Source: Anaerolineales bacterium (GTDB lineage: Bacteria; Chloroflexota; Anaerolineae; Anaerolineales; Villigracilaceae). Taken from it: 64,000 bases of DNA. A program made the position numbers and the translations under genes. This document shows, one piece after another, positions 59,482 through 64,000 of the stretch (the first letter of the stretch is position 1; every line of letters starts with the position of its first letter). The notes beneath the pieces are model-generated. The model was not told where the DNA came from, made no database searches, and was given only the letters and a program-made list of their open reading frames with translations. The stretch lies in NCBI GenBank assembly GCA_014379595.1, contig JACMLM010000008.1, positions 62,001 to 126,000 of the forward strand, written 5' to 3'.

Positions 59482-59999
59482 AGCTGTTGCGCCTCCGCAG
59501 GTTGAACAGATAGGGCACCTAAATTATCCATTGCATCTGTAAATTTTTTGTCTTCGCCTGGAGGGCATCTAAAAAAGACTGCGATCTTGCCGTCACTAAC
59601 TTCAGCAACATACTCCATCGGGCGGTAATTAGGGAAGTAACTATCCAAAAATACGCCTAGGAAGGTAGCAAGAAGAGCAAAGAGCATCGTCATCTCAAAG
59701 GTAATGATCAAACCGGGTGGCACTGGGGTAATGTATTGACCACCTACTGGGACAAAATACATGTAAGGCGTTCCAAAGTTCAGAAAAAGCCCGAAAATGA
59801 AACCAGCGATCGCGCCACCCAATGCCAATCGCGAAACGTTTGTCACTGGGTGTGGACGTCCAAGCATCTTGTGTGCAATTGGCACACCTGAGATGACATT
59901 AATATTCTCGTCGGTAATGCCCATTTCATACAATTTCTCGACGGCATTCGCAGCGGGGTCTATATCTTCAAACAGCGCTAATAGAGTCGTATCAGACAT
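59478..59999 (-). CDS. actD: Alternative complex III subunit ActD (DUF3341)
   Basis: 173 residues from ATG 59999, which has GGAGAC upstream. The longer frame to 60026 overlaps actC. It has the DUF3341 pattern: TTLLALFEDIDPAANAVEKLYEMG at the start, then RPHPVTNVSRLALGGAIAGFIFG and two membrane helices. It is the small membrane subunit of the complex. Confidence 0.85.
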   Translation of the reverse strand: MSDTTLLALFEDIDPAANAVEKLYEMGITDENINVISGVPIAHKMLGRPHPVTNVSRLALGGAIAGFIFGLFLNFGTPYMYFVPVGGQYITPVPPGLIITFEMTMLFALLATFLGVFLDSYFPNYRPMEYVAEVSDGKIAVFFRCPPGEDKKFTDAMDNLGALSVQPAEAQQL

Positions 60000-60012
60000 G
60001 TTCGTCTCCACT

Positions 60013-61461
60013 TTATTCAAACTCACTCACGGTTGGAACTTCAGCCTTACCTACTTTACGCAAGGAGTGTGTCATCTGTCCTTCTTGAACTTCCCATACT
60101 GGAATCAATGGGATAAGACGTGAGGCAGCCATATAAAAGAGCAGGAAGACCGAAAATGTTCCAATCGTCAGGAATAGTTCAATACGTGGTTCGTAAAGTT
60201 TCCATGTGAACGGCATGCGGTTGATCGTTAACATCACTGGAATGATCAGGTAACGTTCCCAATACATACCTACATTGATCATTAAACCGATCAGAGCAAG
60301 TAACCAGGGAGTTTGGCGTAACTTTTTATTCCATAACAGCAAAGGGGGAATCACAATATTGAAGAGGATCAACTGATAGAACATCCAGGACATTGGCCCT
60401 TCTTCCAACCAGTGCAAAAGAATATCTGTCCACTTATCGCCGCCATACCACTGCACGATGTAATCGTTGAAGAAGAAGTAGGAGTAAGCAAACGTAACAA
60501 TCAGCATCAATTTGCCTAGGCCATCAAAATGTTCCTTGCGGATGAAGTAATCCATGTGCTTCATGGTCGCGCGCATAATGAACAGCACAATCGCTACAGC
60601 TCCCATACCTGAGTGCAATGCTCCAAGCACGAAATATGGACCAAATACTGATGATGACCAGCCTGGGCGCATTGCCATTGCAAAATCCCACGAAACGATA
60701 GTATGCACGGAGAACATGACGGGGATAATTGCAAATGCAAAGAAGTTCATAGCTGTTGTAAGATGACGCCACTCACCCTCGGTGCCCCGCCAGCCCAACG
60801 CGAGAATTTTAAAGAAAGTCTTACGCCAACCGGTAGAACGATCACGCGCCATTGCTAAATCTGGGATAAGCGGCAGGAAGAGGTACATGGTACTGCCAAG
60901 AACATACGTTGTTATCGCGAGCAAGTCCCACATTAAAGGAGAATGGAAGTTGGGCCACAACATTCTCTGATTGGGAACAGGGAGCAGCCAGTAGAAGAGC
61001 CAAACACGACCAAGGTGCATGAAGATACTGGCACCAGCCTGAATCAAACCAAAGGTGGTCATCAACTCTGCTGCGCGAGTGAACGGACGACGAAATTCCG
61101 CTTTGAACACCCGCAAAATAGCAGAGATAAACGTTCCGGCATGGCTAATGCCAATCCAAAAAACGGTATTAACCAGGAAGATGCCCCAGTAAGACGGACG
61201 CATCACACCCGCTACGCCCAAGCCTTCGGCTATCATATAGCCCCAAGCATAAATAAAACAGGTAGCAACCAAAACACATAGAATGCCAAACACTACCCAG
61301 AATTTCCAAGAGGTCGTGGTCATGGATTCCATAACCATTTGGTTCATCTCACCGCGAGGCTTGGGGTCGTACATCAAAAACTCGCGCATGTCTTGTTCTT
61401 CTTCGTGATGACCTTCATGCGCTTTTGCAGGTTTAGAATAAGGATGTGCAGTAGAAGCCAT
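60013..61461 (-). CDS. actC: Alternative complex III subunit ActC (NrfD/PsrC family)
   Basis: 482 residues with about ten membrane helices. FWIGISHAGTFISAILR at about 101-117 and the later EWRHLTTAMNFFAFAIIPVMFSVHTIVSWDF are NrfD/PsrC quinone-site family motifs. It should hold the quinol-binding site and take electrons into the Fe-S subunit. It is 3 bases downstream of the Fe-S gene. Confidence 0.9.
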   Translation of the reverse strand: MASTAHPYSKPAKAHEGHHEEEQDMREFLMYDPKPRGEMNQMVMESMTTTSWKFWVVFGILCVLVATCFIYAWGYMIAEGLGVAGVMRPSYWGIFLVNTVFWIGISHAGTFISAILRVFKAEFRRPFTRAAELMTTFGLIQAGASIFMHLGRVWLFYWLLPVPNQRMLWPNFHSPLMWDLLAITTYVLGSTMYLFLPLIPDLAMARDRSTGWRKTFFKILALGWRGTEGEWRHLTTAMNFFAFAIIPVMFSVHTIVSWDFAMAMRPGWSSSVFGPYFVLGALHSGMGAVAIVLFIMRATMKHMDYFIRKEHFDGLGKLMLIVTFAYSYFFFNDYIVQWYGGDKWTDILLHWLEEGPMSWMFYQLILFNIVIPPLLLWNKKLRQTPWLLALIGLMINVGMYWERYLIIPVMLTINRMPFTWKLYEPRIELFLTIGTFSVFLLFYMAASRLIPLIPVWEVQEGQMTHSLRKVGKAEVPTVSEFE

Positions 61462-61464
61462 TAC

Positions 61465-62244
61465 CTAGCCTCCCTTAAGATAAGTTACACGTGGGAGTGT
61501 ATTAAGTTCTTCGAGATGTTTTACGCCACCTTTTTGATGAGATAACTGGCTCACCAAACTCTCGTGGTCATCTACACGGCCAAATGTAATCGCATTCGCA
61601 GGGCAGGCTTGAGCACATGCAGTCGTGAACTCACCATCCACCACTTCGCGCCCTTCGGACTTGGCTGTGTCCTGAGCTTTATGGATGCGTTGAATGCAGA
61701 ATGTGCATTTCTCCATCACACCGCGGCGACGGACAGTAACATCTGGATTGAATTGATTATGAAACGAGTAAACAGATTTTCCATCCACTTTATTGGCGTG
61801 GAAGCGGTCAATATGATAATCACGCCAGTTGAAGGAACGTACCTGGTAAGGGCAGTTGTTGGCACAATAGCGTGTACCTACACAACGGTTGTACACTTGC
61901 AAATTTAATTGTTCGGCGTTGCTGTGTGGCGTAGCGAAGACCGGGCAAACTGGTTCACAGGGTGCTTGCCCACATTGCTGGCACAACATCGGCTGGTTAG
62001 GTGTCATTTTAACTTCAGGGTACTCACCCTCCCAAAATCTTTCGATACGGATCCAGTGCTGAGTACGGCCATATCCTGCGTCTTCCTCACCCACGAATGA
62101 AATATTATTTTCCATCGCGCATGCGGCAACACAAGCCTGACATCCCGTGCAAATATCCTGGTCAATGACCATGCCCCATTTGCCTTCTGCCTCTTCCACA
62201 ATTGCGCCTTTGGCGCCCATCATGTTTAGATCAGTTTTCATCAT
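61465..62244 (-). CDS. Alternative complex III iron-sulfur subunit (ActB2, separate gene)
   Basis: 259 residues. Four cysteine clusters (C32-C42 in CTGCQACVAAC, CQQCGQAPCEPVC, CVGTRYCANNCPY, and CTFCIQRI with CAQACPANA) indicate 3-4 Fe-S clusters, of the DmsB/NrfC type. In Chloroflexus this region is the C-terminal part of a single ActB. Here it has its own GAGGAG Shine-Dalgarno and starts 8 bases after the upstream stop, in a different frame. The start may be either of two adjacent ATGs. Confidence 0.88.
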   Translation of the reverse strand: MMKTDLNMMGAKGAIVEEAEGKWGMVIDQDICTGCQACVAACAMENNISFVGEEDAGYGRTQHWIRIERFWEGEYPEVKMTPNQPMLCQQCGQAPCEPVCPVFATPHSNAEQLNLQVYNRCVGTRYCANNCPYQVRSFNWRDYHIDRFHANKVDGKSVYSFHNQFNPDVTVRRRGVMEKCTFCIQRIHKAQDTAKSEGREVVDGEFTTACAQACPANAITFGRVDDHESLVSQLSHQKGGVKHLEELNTLPRVTYLKGG

Positions 62245-62252
62245 TGGCTCCT

Positions 62253-64000
62253 CTAATGCTCTTCCATGCCTTCGTTATAGACCCCAATTCGACTCTCAAG
62301 GCGGGATAGGAATTGCTTCCTCTCGGTCTTTTCAATTTTGACTTTCATACCGGCGAATGCAAGATCACCTGCTTCATTCAAGCGTTGACCAATCAGGCTT
62401 GCGGGATTTACGCCGCGATTTTGAGCATAACGACCATAAGCAGTATGGCCCTGGCCAAAAGGAATCGCGATCGTATCTGGACGAATAGCTGGATATAAAT
62501 AAACAGGCACTTCCAACTCCCCGGCCTCACTTGTGATCTTCACTACATCATCATTCTCAATCCCAAGTTCATGGGCAGTTTCAGGATTTATCTCAGCCCA
62601 TGTATTCCACATGACCGTAGTTGTTGGGTCGGGCAATTCCTGCAACCAGGGTTTGTTCGCGCCTGCTTCGGCTAGCGTTGGTGAGACGAACGGAATGAAG
62701 AAGAATTCTCCTTCGCCGGCAAACTCAGATTCTGCACCGCTGATATTACGGTTAAGCACATCTGCCACATTCGGGGCGCCGCGTGCATCAGATAACTTCC
62801 ACCAGCCGCCATTTTGCTGGAAATAAGCTATGAAGGTGTCGGCATCCGCAGCGGAGAAGAAACCATCCGCTTCGGTCATAAGGGAAGAGACTTTGCTATG
62901 TAAGAATTCAACCTCATCCTGGAAGGGTAGAGCATCTGCAAATTTGCCATCGGCAAGTTGAGCCGCAGCAATTAATACATCTGCTGTTGCACGGGCATCG
63001 TAAAGTAATTCTGTTGAATCGGGTTTATATACACCTGAAACTACAGGCTGCAACCCGGAAAGTACCGGCTGTGCTGCGCCCGTTGCAACGCGCTGGTAAC
63101 CCCAGGATTCAAGTCCGTGACGATCAGGAAATACATAGTCCGCTTCCACTGCCATTTCATCTGGGAAAGTTGCAAATGAAATGACTTGTTCAACGTTCTT
63201 CAAAGCATCCTTAAAATTTAAAGAAGCTGGTAATTCAAAAATCGGATTAACTCCATGTACAAATAATACTTTGAATTTGCCATCTGCCATTTGCTGAGTA
63301 AATTCCTGCATTTCTTTTGCAGAAGCAGGGCGTTGATATTCTGTTTGATTGGGGGCGATAGGTGACAAGAACACACCGCCGGGTTTCCCAAAGTTATCAG
63401 AGACGGCATTTAATGCAAGCACCGCTTCAGCAACGGCGAGACCATTGCTTTGGCCAAGTGCTGCTCCACCGGGGATAGCCAGGGCACCGGTTGAACTTGC
63501 AAACATCTCAGCCAGATGCTCCAATGTTTCGAGCTTAATACCAGATTTAGCTGCAACATCAAGGGGTTCAATATCTGAGAATGCGCGTGGCAATGGGTTT
63601 CCGCGAAGTTCAGATACGAGTCTGCCAATTGCAAGCGCCACCATGGCTTCGGTCCCCGGGCGAAGCGGTATCCACTCATCAGCTTTGCCAGCAGTGGAAG
63701 ACATTCGTGATTCAAATTGCACAAAGGTTCCACGCAGTTTTGTTTTACTTTCACGTAAGCCTGCAAATCCACGCGTATATGAAACAGGCGAGAGCCATGT
63801 CTCGAGGAAGTTGGCACCGAAAGAGAAGACAACCTGCGCACCACCTACATCAAAGAATGGCAAGCCAGCTTCTCCTAAAAGGTTTTCGGCAGCCTGACTC
63901 AATGTGGCACGGGATTCAAACATGTTCAATGCACTAAAACGAACAGGGGCGTTAATTCCGGTTGCATTTGCAAGATCAGTTACCAGGTCAAAGAGATGAT
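62253..64000 (-). CDS. Alternative complex III ActB1, molybdopterin-oxidoreductase-like subunit (5' end outside window)
   Basis: The frame runs past the right edge, and only about the last 581 residues are seen. The visible part matches the C-terminal two thirds of molybdopterin oxidoreductase-like ActB: FVHGVNPIFELP, EADYVFPDRHGLESWGY, the late TTVMWNTWAEINPETAHELGIENDDVVKITSEAGELEVPVYLYP, and the ending GVNPASLIGQRLNEAG. ActB is thought to have lost the molybdenum cofactor in characterised complexes. It ends with a stop codon and the Fe-S part follows as a separate gene. Confidence 0.85.
   Translation of the reverse strand, partial: HLFDLVTDLANATGINAPVRFSALNMFESRATLSQAAENLLGEAGLPFFDVGGAQVVFSFGANFLETWLSPVSYTRGFAGLRESKTKLRGTFVQFESRMSSTAGKADEWIPLRPGTEAMVALAIGRLVSELRGNPLPRAFSDIEPLDVAAKSGIKLETLEHLAEMFASSTGALAIPGGAALGQSNGLAVAEAVLALNAVSDNFGKPGGVFLSPIAPNQTEYQRPASAKEMQEFTQQMADGKFKVLFVHGVNPIFELPASLNFKDALKNVEQVISFATFPDEMAVEADYVFPDRHGLESWGYQRVATGAAQPVLSGLQPVVSGVYKPDSTELLYDARATADVLIAAAQLADGKFADALPFQDEVEFLHSKVSSLMTEADGFFSAADADTFIAYFQQNGGWWKLSDARGAPNVADVLNRNISGAESEFAGEGEFFFIPFVSPTLAEAGANKPWLQELPDPTTTVMWNTWAEINPETAHELGIENDDVVKITSEAGELEVPVYLYPAIRPDTIAIPFGQGHTAYGRYAQNRGVNPASLIGQRLNEAGDLAFAGMKVKIEKTERKQFLSRLESRIGVYNEGMEEH

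Overview
The window looks like chromosomal DNA from an aerobic-capable member of the Chloroflexota, most likely class Anaerolineae. This is inferred from the gene set, since no phylogenetic marker was searched. The main pointers are an alternative complex III (act) locus, many lipoproteins with Thr/Pro-rich linkers, a Rho with the short N-terminus, GAF-GAF-HD-GYP signalling and DUF3592 families. Most of it is ordinary housekeeping and accessory metabolism with short operons on both strands. No prophage, complete insertion sequence or CRISPR array was seen.

Layout. 1-5.9 kb: end of a dienelactone hydrolase, lpdA, a metallo-beta-lactamase-fold protein, a small cysteine-protease-like protein and a run of small enzymes (DinB, deazaflavin-type oxidoreductase, methyltransferase, PNPOx-like). 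6.1-13 kb: lipoproteins, an alpha-amylase, three DUF3592 paralogues, a YbaK-like deacylase and a CPBP protease. 13-17 kb (minus): ndh with a Rex-like operator, a metallohydrolase, galE and a lipoprotein esterase, then tRNA-Pro. 17.2-19.8 kb: a NERD-like membrane protein, a glycosyltransferase and rnhB. 20.7-25.9 kb: hydantoinase, a carbonic-anhydrase-like protein, HD-GYP, a deazaflavin-type enzyme and a Ycf48-like lipoprotein. 26-30.9 kb: a membrane sugar-transferase pair and two PlsC acyltransferases. 31-37.9 kb: PilZ, thiolase, MalY-type lyase, methyltransferase, SRPBCC and DinB proteins. 38-46.8 kb: sulfotransferase, lgt, rho, a LysM/M23 peptidase, birA and gyrA. 47.2-55.6 kb: tRNA-Leu, xylAB, acyl-CoA dehydrogenase, an HpcH-type aldolase and etfBA. 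55.6-58.2 kb: an AT-rich hypothetical gene, an FGE-like protein and tRNA-Ser with a duplicated 3' end. 58.2-64 kb (minus): the act locus, running off the right edge.

Energy metabolism links several parts. Acyl-CoA dehydrogenase and ETF feed electrons from acyl-CoA oxidation, a type II NADH dehydrogenase oxidises NADH to quinol, and alternative complex III oxidises quinol onward. XylA/XylB bring xylose into the pentose phosphate route, and the alpha-amylase opens alpha-glucans.

The most interesting signals are not protein families. (1) Nine genes have a -10-like hexamer ending 6-7 bases before the start codon and no usable Shine-Dalgarno, which suggests leaderless transcription. (2) Two ~95-bp REPIN-like elements and one solo copy share a GTGCG-N-CGCAC hairpin end. 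(3) Several dispersed inverted repeats have arms built from degenerate 8-base units. (4) The act B subunit, usually one fused polypeptide, is two separate genes here. (5) A perfect 42-bp palindrome follows etfA. (6) The tRNA-Ser 3' end is duplicated 89 bp away, like an attachment-site scar. (7) A terminator-capped leader with possible RNA structure precedes an orphan HExxH gene.
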